In this document: positions 1 through 7,627 of the stretch, piece after piece
Layout: every line of letters begins with the position of its first letter
Numbering within the stretch: position 1 is the first letter of the stretch
NCBI RefSeq assembly: GCF_030530945.1
Contig: NZ_JAUMTZ010000002.1
Coordinates: 209,944 to 273,943 of the forward strand
Direction of reading: 5' to 3'
From: Kocuria sp.
GTDB taxonomy: Bacteria; Actinomycetota; Actinomycetes; Actinomycetales; Micrococcaceae
Length of the DNA stretch: 64,000 nucleotides
Notes under the pieces: model-generated
Database searches by the model: none
What the model was told of the DNA's origin: nothing
The model's input: the letters and a program-made list of their open reading frames with translations, nothing else
Made by a program: the position numbers and the translations under genes

Positions 1-102
1 CGTCTCGCCCACGTCCGAGAACAGCTTCTGCAGCAGGCGCACCTCCGGGCCCTCGAAGCGCCCGACGATGCCCTTGCGCGTGCGCTTGAATCCGCGCGCC
101 AT
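1..102 (-). CDS. DUF2017 family protein (partial)
   Basis: Only the first 34 codons are in the window; the 3' end lies to the left. The visible N-terminus (MARGFKRTRKGIVGRFEGPE, then VRLLQKLFSDVGET) resembles the start of the actinobacterial DUF2017 family, which commonly follows clpS. Its ATG shares one base with the clpS stop codon (TGATG), so the two are very probably one translationally coupled operon. No biochemical function is established for this family to my knowledge; the context only suggests an association with ClpS-dependent proteolysis. Confidence 0.7.
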   Translation of the reverse strand, partial: MARGFKRTRKGIVGRFEGPEVRLLQKLFSDVGET

Positions 103-452
103 CAGTTCTCCCCCGCCTTCTCGTAGGTGGCCCAGAGCCCGTAGCCGTGCAGCGCGCCCACGTGGGTCTCCGCCTCCTCCAGCGAGCCCGTGAACACGAT
201 CGAGCGGCCGCGGTTGTGCACCTCGAGCATGAGGGCGCGGGCCTTGGCGTCCGGGTAGCCGAAGTGGGCGCGGAAGACGTAGACCACGTAGCTCATGAGG
301 TTCACGGGGTCGTCCCAGACCACCACGTTCCAGGGGACGTTCACGGCGCTGGCCGGCTGGTCCTCCGCGGTGGTGGTGGGCGACTCCGCCGGAGCGGCGC
401 TCGCGAGGACGACGGGTGGGACGGCGTGGGGCGTGCCGGAATAGGTGGACAT
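102..452 (-). CDS. clpS: ATP-dependent Clp protease adaptor ClpS
   Basis: ClpS is the N-recognin that hands substrates with destabilising N-terminal residues to the ClpC/ClpA-ClpP protease in the cytoplasm. The core shows the family signature: a WNVVVWDDPVNLMSYVVYVF strand-helix segment (the DDP..L region forms the N-degron pocket), followed by the helix around MLEVHNRGRSIVFTGSLEEAE. The first ~38 residues are Ala/Pro/Thr-rich and probably disordered, as is usual for ClpS N-termini. An upstream ATG at 461 exists, but its bases form part of a TACCAT -10 element, and the next in-frame ATG at 452 sits 7 nt after that hexamer. I therefore chose 452 as a leaderless start, giving 116 aa. DUF2017 follows with a one-base overlap, and pncB diverges. 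Confidence 0.9.
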   Translation of the reverse strand: MSTYSGTPHAVPPVVLASAAPAESPTTTAEDQPASAVNVPWNVVVWDDPVNLMSYVVYVFRAHFGYPDAKARALMLEVHNRGRSIVFTGSLEEAETHVGALHGYGLWATYEKAGEN

Positions 453-459
453 CGACCCC

Positions 460-465
460 ATGGTA
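460..465 (-). promoter_or_regulatory. Candidate leaderless -10 box of clpS
   Basis: TACCAT on the minus strand, 7 nt before the ATG at 452. It overlaps the alternative upstream ATG, which argues against that codon being translated. No Shine-Dalgarno sequence is present. Confidence 0.55.
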
Positions 466-504
466 ACGGTGGGCCCGGGGATGTGCTCGGCGTGAACGGC
501 CCAC

Positions 505-510
505 TAGGCT
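505..510 (+). promoter_or_regulatory. Candidate leaderless -10 box of pncB
   Basis: TAGGCT followed by exactly 6 nt (gggcac) and the GTG start of pncB. No Shine-Dalgarno sequence fits between them. Confidence 0.6.
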
Positions 511-516
511 GGGCAC

Positions 517-1857
517 GTGAACGAGCACTCCTACTCCTGGCGCCCCCAGCCCACATCCCTGCTGACGGACCACTACGAGCTGACCATGCTCCAGGCCGCC
601 CTGCGGGCCGGCACGGCGTCCCGGCGCAGCGTGTTCGAGGTCTTCGCCCGCCGCCTTCCACACGGCCGCCGCTACGGCGTCTTCGCCGGGGTGGGCCGGG
701 TGCTGGAGGGTCTGGAGCACTTCCGGTTCACGGACGAGCAGCTGCGCTTCCTGCGGGACACCGCCGTGGTGGACGCTGACACGGTGGCCTACCTGGAGAA
801 CTTCCGCTTCACGGGGCAAATCCGCGGCTACGCCGAGGGCGAGACCTACTTCCCCCACTCACCGCTGCTGAGCGTGGAGTCGTCCTTCGCGGAGGCCTGC
901 GTCCTGGAGACCTACATCCTGTCCGTGCTCAACTACGACTCCGCCGTGGCCTCCGCGGCCTCCCGCATGGTGGGCGCGGCCGGGGACCGCCCGTGCATCG
1001 AGATGGGCTCGCGGCGGGCCCACGAACAGGCCGCGGTGGCCGCGGCCCGCGCCGCCGTGGTGGCGGGCTTCGAGTCCACGTCCAACCTGGAGGCCGGGTT
1101 CCGCTACGGCGTGAAGACCGTGGGCACCGCGGCCCACTCCTTCACCCTGCTCCACGACTCCGAGGAGCAGGCCTTCCGCGCCCAGCTGGATGCGCTGGGC
1201 GTGTCCACCACCCTGCTCGTGGACACGTACGACGTCGAGCGGGCCGTCCGGCTGGCCGTCGAGATCGCGGGGCCGGACCTCGGGGGCGTGCGCCTGGACT
1301 CGGGTGACCTGGTGACGCAGGCGGGGCTGGTGCGCGCCCTGCTGGACGAGCTCGGCAACACGAGCACCCGCATCACGGTCACGAGCGACCTGGACGAGTA
1401 CGCGATCGCCGCGCTGCGCGCCGCACCCGTGGATGCCTACGGCGTGGGCACGCGCCTGGTCACCGGTTCCGGAGCGCCCACCTCCTCGATGGTCTACAAG
1501 CTCGTCTCCCGAGAGGGCGCCTCCGGAACCATGGAGCCCGTGGCGAAGGCCTCATCCGGGAAGGCTTCCGTGGGCGGCGAGAAGTACGCGCTGCGGCGAC
1601 GCAACGCCCAGGGCGTGGCCACCCACGAGATGGTGGGCGTGTCCCACCTGCCCGAGGACGACGGTGACGACCGCCCGCTGCTCGTGGACTACATGACCGG
1701 CGGCGAGCTGCGGGACGGCTTCACCGGCGCGGAGGCCGTGCGCAAGGCCCGCGCGCGCCACGCCGAGTCCGTGGCCGAGCTGCCGCGGGCCGCCCGCAGG
1801 CTCTCCGAGGGAGAGCCCGTGATCCCCACCGTCATCGAACCCGGAACCGCACACTGA
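517..1857 (+). CDS. pncB: Nicotinate phosphoribosyltransferase
   Basis: Catalyses nicotinate + PRPP (with ATP) to nicotinate mononucleotide in the NAD salvage (Preiss-Handler) pathway. The protein has 446 aa, normal for the family. It opens with the conserved LLTDHYELTM block (residues 15-24), carries GSRRAHE (164-170), and has the histidine that is phosphorylated during catalysis in TVGTAAHSF (His207). Further phosphoribosyltransferase motifs are GVRLDSGDL and YGVGTRLV. The GTG start at 517 is supported by a TAGGCT -10 box 6 nt upstream, suggesting a leaderless mRNA. The nicotinamidase gene follows after 14 nt, so the pair forms a two-step nicotinamide-to-NaMN salvage operon. Confidence 0.95.
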   Translation: MNEHSYSWRPQPTSLLTDHYELTMLQAALRAGTASRRSVFEVFARRLPHGRRYGVFAGVGRVLEGLEHFRFTDEQLRFLRDTAVVDADTVAYLENFRFTGQIRGYAEGETYFPHSPLLSVESSFAEACVLETYILSVLNYDSAVASAASRMVGAAGDRPCIEMGSRRAHEQAAVAAARAAVVAGFESTSNLEAGFRYGVKTVGTAAHSFTLLHDSEEQAFRAQLDALGVSTTLLVDTYDVERAVRLAVEIAGPDLGGVRLDSGDLVTQAGLVRALLDELGNTSTRITVTSDLDEYAIAALRAAPVDAYGVGTRLVTGSGAPTSSMVYKLVSREGASGTMEPVAKASSGKASVGGEKYALRRRNAQGVATHEMVGVSHLPEDDGDDRPLLVDYMTGGELRDGFTGAEAVRKARARHAESVAELPRAARRLSEGEPVIPTVIEPGTAH

Positions 1858-1871
1858 GCAGGGAGGACCCC

Positions 1872-2489
1872 GTGCGCACAGCACTGCTGATCGTGGACGT
1901 GCAGAACGACTTCTGCGAGGGCGGCAGCCTGGCCGTCACCGGAGGCGCGGCGGTGGCCGCGGGCATCTCCGAGTACCTCGAGGACCACCACGGCGACTAC
2001 GCCGCGGTGGCCGCCACCCAGGACTGGCACGTGGATCCCGGGGAGCACTTCAGCGACACCCCCGACTGGGCCACGAGCTGGCCCGTGCACTGCGTCGCGG
2101 ACACGCCGGGCGCAGAGACGCACCCGGACTTCGACACCGAGCACGTGACGGCGTACTTCCGCAAGGGCGCCTACGACGCCGCCTACTCCGGTTTCGAGGG
2201 CCTGTCTGCCCCGGACGTGGACGTCCCCATGGGCGATCCGGACGAGGACGCCGACGAGGACCGCGTGAGCCTGGACGACTGGCTGCGGGAGCAGGAGGTC
2301 GAGGCCGTGGACGTGGTGGGCCTCGCGCTGGACCACTGCGTCCTCGCCACCGCGAGGGACGCCGTGGATGCCGGGTACGAGACCCGCCTGCTGCTGCCCC
2401 TCACGGCTGCCGTGTCCCCGGAGGGCGGCGAGCGCGCCGTGGCGCAGCTGCGGGACGCTGGTGTGGAGGTCGTGTCAGACCTGGCGTGA
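1872..2489 (+). CDS. pncA: Nicotinamidase (isochorismatase fold)
   Basis: Deamidates nicotinamide to nicotinate, the substrate of PncB encoded immediately upstream. The 205-aa protein shows the family triad Asp9 (LIVDVQNDF), Lys98 (YFRKGAYDA) and Cys156 (LDHCVLATA), and a metal site pattern Asp51, His53, His59, His73. An acidic insert (GDPDEDADEDR, ~121-131) lies before the last core strand. Start is GTG at 1872 with a GGGAGGA Shine-Dalgarno sequence. By family knowledge this enzyme also activates pyrazinamide. The gene ends convergently to the helicase at 2550. Confidence 0.94.
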   Translation: MRTALLIVDVQNDFCEGGSLAVTGGAAVAAGISEYLEDHHGDYAAVAATQDWHVDPGEHFSDTPDWATSWPVHCVADTPGAETHPDFDTEHVTAYFRKGAYDAAYSGFEGLSAPDVDVPMGDPDEDADEDRVSLDDWLREQEVEAVDVVGLALDHCVLATARDAVDAGYETRLLLPLTAAVSPEGGERAVAQLRDAGVEVVSDLA

Positions 2490-2499
2490 GCGCCGCGGT

Positions 2500-2529
2500 G
2501 CCGCCGGCGCCGGAGCCCGCGCCGGCGGC
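2500..2529. terminator. Hairpin between convergent pncA and helicase genes
   Basis: An 11-bp perfect GC stem (GCCGCCGGCGC with GCGCCGGCGGC, 8-nt loop) sits in the 60-bp gap between two convergent genes. There is no U-tract, so it may act as a pause site or bidirectional terminator. Confidence 0.5.
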
Positions 2530-2549
2530 GTCGTCCGGGCGGCCGGGCG

Positions 2550-4352
2550 CTACTTGCGGCCCACAAACCAGCGCTGCAGCAGCGCGATCCGGGCGTTGAG
2601 CTGCTCCTCGGAGGCCTGGGCCACGGCGGGGCCGCCGCACTTGGCGCGCAACTCGTTGTGGATCACCCCGTGCGGGGTTCCCGTGCGGGCGGACCACGCC
2701 GAGACGTTCTTGGACAGCTGCGCCCGCAGGTCCTTGAGCCGCCGGTGGTCCGGGACGGCGGGCGGCTCGGGCGCGGATGCCCCCCGACCCGCACGCTGGA
2801 CCGAACGGGACTGCCGCTCACGCAGCAGTGCCGAGACCTGCTCGGGATCCAGCAGCCCGGGGATTCCCAGGTACTCGGCCTCCTCCTCGGACCCCACTTC
2901 CGCGCCCCCGCCGAACGCGCCGCCGTCGAAGAGCACGCCGTGGAAGGACGCGTCCGAGTCCAGTGCCTGGAAGTTGCCCTGCGCGAGCGTGGCGGACGCC
3001 TTCTCCTCCCGGTTGGCCTCCTCCAGGAGGTCGTCGTCCCACCCGGTCTCCATGGGCTGGTCGAAGTCCACCACGCCGGGCAGGTTCTTGGGCTTGTCCA
3101 GCGCGTGGTCGCGCTCCTCCTCCATGGTGTTCGCGAGCGCCATGAGAGCCGGAACGGACGGCAGGAACATGGAGGCAGTCTCCCCGCGCTTGCGGGCGCG
3201 CACGAAGCGGCCCACCGCCTGCGCGAAGAACAGGGGCGTGGAGGTTGAGGTCGCGTAGACGCCCACGGCCAGGCGGGGCACGTCCACCCCCTCGGAGACC
3301 ATGCGCACGGCCACCATCCAGCGCTGGTCCGACTCCGAGAAGCGGTCGATCTTGTCGGAGGCGGTCTTGTCGTCGGAGAGCACCACCGTGGGCCGCTCCC
3401 CCGTGAGGGCGTGCAGCTGCTCGGCGTAGGCCTTGGCGTCCTGGTGGTCCGTGGCGATCACGAGCGCCCCGGCGTCCGGCACGGTGCGGCGCACCTGCGT
3501 CAGCCGCTGGTCCGCCGCCCGCAGCACCGAGGGGATCCACTGGCCCTGCGGGTCCAGTGCCGTGCGCCACGCGTGCGAGGTGATGCTCTTGGTGAAACCC
3601 TCACCCAGCTGCGCGGCCATCTCCTCCCCTGCCGAGGTGCGCCAGCGCATCTGCCCCGAGTACGCCATGAAGATCACCGGGCGCACCACGTGGTCGTGCA
3701 GGGCGTTGCCGTAGCCGTAGGTGTAGTCCGCGGTGGAGCGGCGGATGCCGTCCGCGTCCTCCGTGTAGCGCACGAACGGGATGGGCGAGGTGTCCGAGCG
3801 GAAGGGCGTGCCCGTGAGCGCCAGGCGTCGGGTGGCCGGCTCGAAGGCCTCGCGCAGCCCGTCTCCCCAGGACAGTGCGTCACCAGCGTGGTGGATCTCG
3901 TCCATGATCACGAGCGTGCGGCCGGCCTCCGTGCGCGCCCGGTGCAGCAGGGGCTTGTTCGCCACCTGCGCGTACGTCACGGCCGCGCCCATGTACCCGC
4001 GGCCGTGCTGGCCGTCCGCGTTCTTGAAGTTGGGGTCGATCGCGAGCCCCACGCGCGCCGCGGCGTCGGCCCACTGGCGCTTGAGGTGCTCGGTGGGCGT
4101 GACCACCGTGACGCGCTGGACCACGCCGGAGTCGTGCAGCTTCTTGGCCACGGTGAGCGCGAACGTGGTCTTGCCGGCCCCGGGGGTTGCCACGGCCATG
4201 AAGTCCCGTGGCTGGGCCTGCTCGTAGCGCTGGATGGCCTCCGCCTGCCACGCTCGCAGCTTGGGCGCGGTGCCCCAGGCGGCACGGTCCGGGTACGCCG
4301 GGGGAAGGTCCGCCGCCGCCCCGAAAAGGGACATTTGATCGCTGTCAGACAC
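2550..4352 (-). CDS. DEAD/DEAH-box superfamily II helicase (UvrB/Res-like)
   Basis: A 600-aa ATP-dependent nucleic-acid translocase of uncertain role. Motif order: Q-type entry KLRAWQAEAI (31-40), Walker A ATPGAGKT (55-62), TPTEHLKRQW (motif Ia), DEIH (151-154), ALTGTPFRSD (motif III region, ~178-187), and a C-terminal RecA lobe with QAVGRFVRARKRG (motif VI). The C-terminal ~170 residues are charged and match no domain I can name. The reading frame is open to 4442, but the GTG at 4352 has an AGAGGA Shine-Dalgarno 10 nt upstream and follows a non-conserved stretch, so I use it. The DUF3039 gene lies upstream on the same strand, separated by two hairpins. The substrate (DNA or RNA) cannot be decided from sequence. 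Confidence 0.85.
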   Translation of the reverse strand: MSDSDQMSLFGAAADLPPAYPDRAAWGTAPKLRAWQAEAIQRYEQAQPRDFMAVATPGAGKTTFALTVAKKLHDSGVVQRVTVVTPTEHLKRQWADAAARVGLAIDPNFKNADGQHGRGYMGAAVTYAQVANKPLLHRARTEAGRTLVIMDEIHHAGDALSWGDGLREAFEPATRRLALTGTPFRSDTSPIPFVRYTEDADGIRRSTADYTYGYGNALHDHVVRPVIFMAYSGQMRWRTSAGEEMAAQLGEGFTKSITSHAWRTALDPQGQWIPSVLRAADQRLTQVRRTVPDAGALVIATDHQDAKAYAEQLHALTGERPTVVLSDDKTASDKIDRFSESDQRWMVAVRMVSEGVDVPRLAVGVYATSTSTPLFFAQAVGRFVRARKRGETASMFLPSVPALMALANTMEEERDHALDKPKNLPGVVDFDQPMETGWDDDLLEEANREEKASATLAQGNFQALDSDASFHGVLFDGGAFGGGAEVGSEEEAEYLGIPGLLDPEQVSALLRERQSRSVQRAGRGASAPEPPAVPDHRRLKDLRAQLSKNVSAWSARTGTPHGVIHNELRAKCGGPAVAQASEEQLNARIALLQRWFVGRK

Positions 4353-4442
4353 GAAGTGCTCGTCCTCTCCGCGCGCTCTCGGGGCGCGCATCTGGCCTGG
4401 TCCCCGGACGACGCCGCCGGGCACGGACCGCTGGCACGGCAA

Positions 4443-4491
4443 CGGCGCCCGCTCAACGCGGGCGCCGCCGGGTGTCCCGCGGGAGCGGGAC
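4443..4491 (-). terminator. Tandem hairpins downstream of the DUF3039 gene
   Basis: Two adjacent stems: a 10-bp stem (CGGCGCCCGC with GCGGGCGCCG, loop of 5, 4443-4467) and a 7-bp stem (GTCCCGC with GCGGGAC, loop of 4, 4474-4491). They lie between the DUF3039 stop and the helicase start and probably separate the two transcripts. Confidence 0.5.
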
Positions 4492-4515
4492 GGGGTGGTG
4501 CACGGGTGGGTGCGC

Positions 4516-4851
4516 TCAGCCCTCGGGCTGGTCCTTGCCGGGGCGCAGGCCCTGGTAGATCTCCTTGCACTCCGGGCACACCGGGAAGCGCTGGGGGTCG
4601 CGGCCGGGGGTCCACACCTTCCCGCACAGGGCGATCACGGGCTCGCCGGACAGCGCCGACTCCATGATCTTCTCCTTGCGGACGTAGTGGGCGAACCGCT
4701 CGTGGTCACCGGGCTCCGCGAACTGGCGGGTCTCCTCGCGCTCGATGGTGGAGGTGCCGCCCACGGTCTCGGTGCCGGACTCGGTGGTGACGAGCACGCG
4801 GGAGACGCGCGAGAAGGGGCTCCGCGCGTGCTGGGCTTGGGTGGTCTGCAT
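4516..4851 (-). CDS. DUF3039 zinc-finger-like small protein
   Basis: A 111-aa protein matching the actinobacterial DUF3039 family, whose function is unknown. The C-terminal half carries three cysteines, Cys76 (IALCGKVW) and Cys92/Cys95 (PVCPECKEIY), spaced as in a small zinc ribbon; His50 or His55 could complete the site. The N-terminus (first ~45 residues) is Thr/Ser/Glu-rich. The frame is open far upstream, but the ATG at 4851 follows a TACAGT hexamer by 7 nt, consistent with a leaderless start, and fits the family length. Its location beside the helicase gene suggests, but does not prove, a nucleic-acid-related role. Confidence 0.75.
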   Translation of the reverse strand: MQTTQAQHARSPFSRVSRVLVTTESGTETVGGTSTIEREETRQFAEPGDHERFAHYVRKEKIMESALSGEPVIALCGKVWTPGRDPQRFPVCPECKEIYQGLRPGKDQPEG

Positions 4852-4858
4852 GCCCACC

Positions 4859-4864
4859 ACTGTA
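4859..4864 (-). promoter_or_regulatory. Candidate leaderless -10 box of the DUF3039 gene
   Basis: TACAGT on the minus strand, 7 nt before the ATG at 4851. No Shine-Dalgarno sequence lies between. Confidence 0.5.
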
Positions 4865-4892
4865 CCCCGTGCGCCCCGGGCGGCTCCCCCGG

Positions 4893-6599
4893 TCACCGGT
4901 ACCCCGAGACCTCCTGCAGCAGCTCCGGGCCGCGGGCGTCCAGCCACTTCCCGCCCACGCGGACACCGGTCCAGAGCAGGAACAGGCCCTCCACGAGACC
5001 CACCGCGAGCGCCGCCCAGCTCCACACCGCCGCGCCAGTTCCCAGGTGCACGAGCAGCAGCACCAGAGGTGGCAGCGCAAGCAGCACCATGAGGCCCATG
5101 AGCACGAACTGGAGCACGAGGTTGAGGATGGTGAAGCCCTGCGGGGTCTTCATCGGGGAGGCCCCCGGGGGCGGGGCGGGATAGGTGTAGCGGGCGGAGA
5201 CCACCGACACCACACCGCCCCCGCCCAGCAGCAGGGCCGCGCACGTCCCGACCATCGCGGGCAGGGCGGGCCACTGCTGCAGCCGCACGAGCCACAGCAC
5301 GAGCCCCAGCGCCACCAGCGGGGTGGCCACGACCAGCATGGCCACCACCCGGCCCAGCCGGTCCGCCCGTCCGGGCACGGAGGCGAGCAGGTGCAGGCTG
5401 AACGCCGTGTTGTCGTAGGAGATGTCCGCGGAGATCGCGTAGGACATGAGCAGCGCGATCAGCACGGGCAGCACCCACATGGCGAACCCGGAGTCCCCGC
5501 CGAGGAACCAGAGGGCCGCGCCGAGGGCAGGAATCATCAGCAGCGAGGCCGAGTACCGCGGGTCCCTGAGCCAGTAGACCAGGCACCGCGCGGCCACCGC
5601 GCCCCACGGCCTGGCCGGGAAGCGGTCCAGCAGGCCGATGCCCGCCAGGGACTTCCCGGTGGCGCGCGCGGCCCCTCCGGCGGCGTCGGCAAGGGCACGG
5701 TCCAGCGCGAACCGGGCCACCGCCACCAGCACGGCGAGCGTGGCCAGGGTGATGAGCACACGGACCGCGGCCGCGGCCCAGTGGCCCGTCCCCGCGTCCC
5801 CGGGGATGGCCCAGACCGCACCCAGCGGGGTCCAGCCGAGCACCGAGGCCCACGCGGGCAGCCGGTCCCACACACGTTCCACACCGGTGGCGAGCGACGC
5901 GAAGATCGGCCCCAGCAGGACGATGACCAGCAGACTCACGACCGAGATGATCTCGGTGGAGCGGCGGCTCTTCGTGATCCGGGCCGCGAGCGCCGAGGCG
6001 CAGCGCGCACCCGTGAACGCGAGCAGTGCGGCCAGCAGGGCGCACACCACCGAGGCCGCCAGGGCCGCGGGTGAGGCGCGCCAGGTGGACAGCCACCCGA
6101 GCAGGGCGACCACCGTGAGGATGCCGGGGATCCCGATGAGAGCCCCCACCACCTGACCGGCCAGCAGACCCGTGGTGCTCAGCGGGAACAGCGCGAGCCT
6201 GGAGGGGTCCAGCGTGGCGTCGGCCTTGCTGCTCAGCACGGGCATCAGCCACCAGCCCAGGAGCACCACGCTGCCCACCAGGACCGAGGCCGCGGTCACC
6301 ACGTCCAGGGGCTCGGAGCCCAGGGCCACCATCCCGGCGATCAGCATCGCCAGGATGAAGAGGGCGTAGATGCCGCCCAGGATGGTGCCCACCAGGACCC
6401 ACGTGCTGCGGGTCAGTGTGTTGCGGAGGATGCGCCACTTGAGGCCCGCGAGCCTGCGCGCCTCCTCGAGCACGCCCATGCGGCGGGTCACCCGCTCCTG
6501 CCCGACAGGTGCCGGGTGCACGGAGGCCGGCACGGCAGCCGGGCCGTCGTGGCCGTCCGCCGCCGGCTCCGACGGGGCGCCGCCGGGGGTCTGGTTCAC
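4893..6599 (-). CDS. ABC transporter permease (ABC-2-like, multi-spanning)
   Basis: A 568-aa integral membrane protein with about a dozen hydrophobic segments (for example STWVLVGTILGGIYALFILA and VVSVVSARYTY-flanked spans) between charged loops. It resembles the large permeases of ABC exporters of unknown substrate in actinobacteria. The start is the GTG at 6599, whose bases overlap the stop of the ATPase gene (GTGA); this gives a Pro/Ala-rich ~40-residue cytoplasmic N-terminus before VTRRMGVLEEARRL. An internal ATG at 6479 is a possible alternative. Tight coupling to the ATPase at 6596-7531 indicates one two-gene exporter. The substrate is not predictable. Confidence 0.8.
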   Translation of the reverse strand: MNQTPGGAPSEPAADGHDGPAAVPASVHPAPVGQERVTRRMGVLEEARRLAGLKWRILRNTLTRSTWVLVGTILGGIYALFILAMLIAGMVALGSEPLDVVTAASVLVGSVVLLGWWLMPVLSSKADATLDPSRLALFPLSTTGLLAGQVVGALIGIPGILTVVALLGWLSTWRASPAALAASVVCALLAALLAFTGARCASALAARITKSRRSTEIISVVSLLVIVLLGPIFASLATGVERVWDRLPAWASVLGWTPLGAVWAIPGDAGTGHWAAAAVRVLITLATLAVLVAVARFALDRALADAAGGAARATGKSLAGIGLLDRFPARPWGAVAARCLVYWLRDPRYSASLLMIPALGAALWFLGGDSGFAMWVLPVLIALLMSYAISADISYDNTAFSLHLLASVPGRADRLGRVVAMLVVATPLVALGLVLWLVRLQQWPALPAMVGTCAALLLGGGGVVSVVSARYTYPAPPPGASPMKTPQGFTILNLVLQFVLMGLMVLLALPPLVLLLVHLGTGAAVWSWAALAVGLVEGLFLLWTGVRVGGKWLDARGPELLQEVSGYR

Positions 6600-7531
6600 T
6601 CCGGACGCAGCCACTGCAGTCCCTCCCCCGCCTCGGTGCGACCGCCGACGAAGGACACGAAGCGGTCCTCCAGGGACATGCCGTCGCGCACGCGGTCCAT
6701 GGTGCCCTCCGCGAGCACCCGGCCCTGGTCCATCACGGCCACGTGGTCGCACATGCGCTGGACCAGGTCCATCACGTGGCTCGAGACCACCACGGTGCCA
6801 CCGGCGTCCGTGTACTGGTGCAGCAGGGAGCGGATGTTGGCGGCGGAGACCGGGTCCACGGACTCGAACGGCTCGTCCAGCACCAGCAGGCTCGGGGCGT
6901 GGATCATGGCCGCGGCCAGGGCGATCTTCTTGGTCATGCCCGCGGAGTAGTCCTGCACCTGGCGTCCCGCGGCGTCCTGCAGGTCCATGGCGGTCAGCAG
7001 GTCCTCGGTGCGTTCCGTGACCAGCTGCCGGTCCATCCCGCGCAGCAGCCCCGAGTACGCCACCAGCTGCCGGCCGGTGAGCCGGTCGAAGAGGTGAGCG
7101 CCGTCCGGCAGCACACCCATGCGGCTCTTCGCCCCGATCGGATCGCGCCACACGTCCACGAGCTCATCGTGGCGGCCGCCGCCCACGAGCACGGTGCCGG
7201 ACGTGGGCCGCAGCAGGCCCGTGGCCATCGACAGCGTGGTGGTCTTGCCCGCGCCGTTGCGCCCCACCAGGCCGTAGAACGAGCCACGGGGCACGGTGAG
7301 ACTCACGCGGTCGGCGGCGGGGCGCCCGCCGTGGCCGTAGACCTTGGTGAGCTCACGCACCACGAGGGCGGGGGCGGCGTCGTCCTGCCACGGGGCGTGG
7401 GACGACGCCGCCGCCGCGCCGTCCTGCACCGGCGGCGGAGAGAGGGGTGGTCGCCCCTGCTGGGGCGGGAGGGCCTCGCCGGGGGCGGGCTCGCGGCGCG
7501 GCGTCGTGGGTCCGTTCGGTGGGATGCTCAT
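6596..7531 (-). CDS. ABC transporter ATP-binding protein (exporter type)
   Basis: A 311-aa nucleotide-binding subunit for the permease encoded just downstream. After a ~60-residue Pro-rich N-terminal extension come Walker A GRNGAGKTT, the Q-loop region, the signature motif YSAGMTKKIALAAAM (a variant of LSGGQ typical of ABC-2 exporters), Walker B SLLVLDEP, and the switch histidine in VVSSHVMD. The ATG at 7531 lies 6 nt after a TACGGT hexamer with no Shine-Dalgarno, so the operon is probably expressed from a leaderless mRNA. The stop overlaps the permease GTG by the sequence GTGA. Confidence 0.9.
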   Translation of the reverse strand: MSIPPNGPTTPRREPAPGEALPPQQGRPPLSPPPVQDGAAAASSHAPWQDDAAPALVVRELTKVYGHGGRPAADRVSLTVPRGSFYGLVGRNGAGKTTTLSMATGLLRPTSGTVLVGGGRHDELVDVWRDPIGAKSRMGVLPDGAHLFDRLTGRQLVAYSGLLRGMDRQLVTERTEDLLTAMDLQDAAGRQVQDYSAGMTKKIALAAAMIHAPSLLVLDEPFESVDPVSAANIRSLLHQYTDAGGTVVVSSHVMDLVQRMCDHVAVMDQGRVLAEGTMDRVRDGMSLEDRFVSFVGGRTEAGEGLQWLRPE

Positions 7532-7537
7532 GCCCCC

Positions 7538-7543
7538 ACCGTA
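7538..7543 (-). promoter_or_regulatory. Candidate leaderless -10 box of the ABC exporter operon
   Basis: TACGGT on the minus strand, 6 nt (GGGGGC) before the ATG at 7531. Confidence 0.5.
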
Positions 7544-7627
7544 CGGAGGACCACGGGCGAACCGGCGGTATTACGACCGCCCGTGGCGCAGCGTCGCAAC
7601 GGCTCGGAACGGCCCCCGTGCCCCGGC

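Noticed and set aside
147..779. Open frame of 210 codons over clpS and pncB
   Set aside because: Arg/Gly/His-rich composition without motifs, on the antisense of clpS and out of frame in pncB; typical of high-GC shadow frames.
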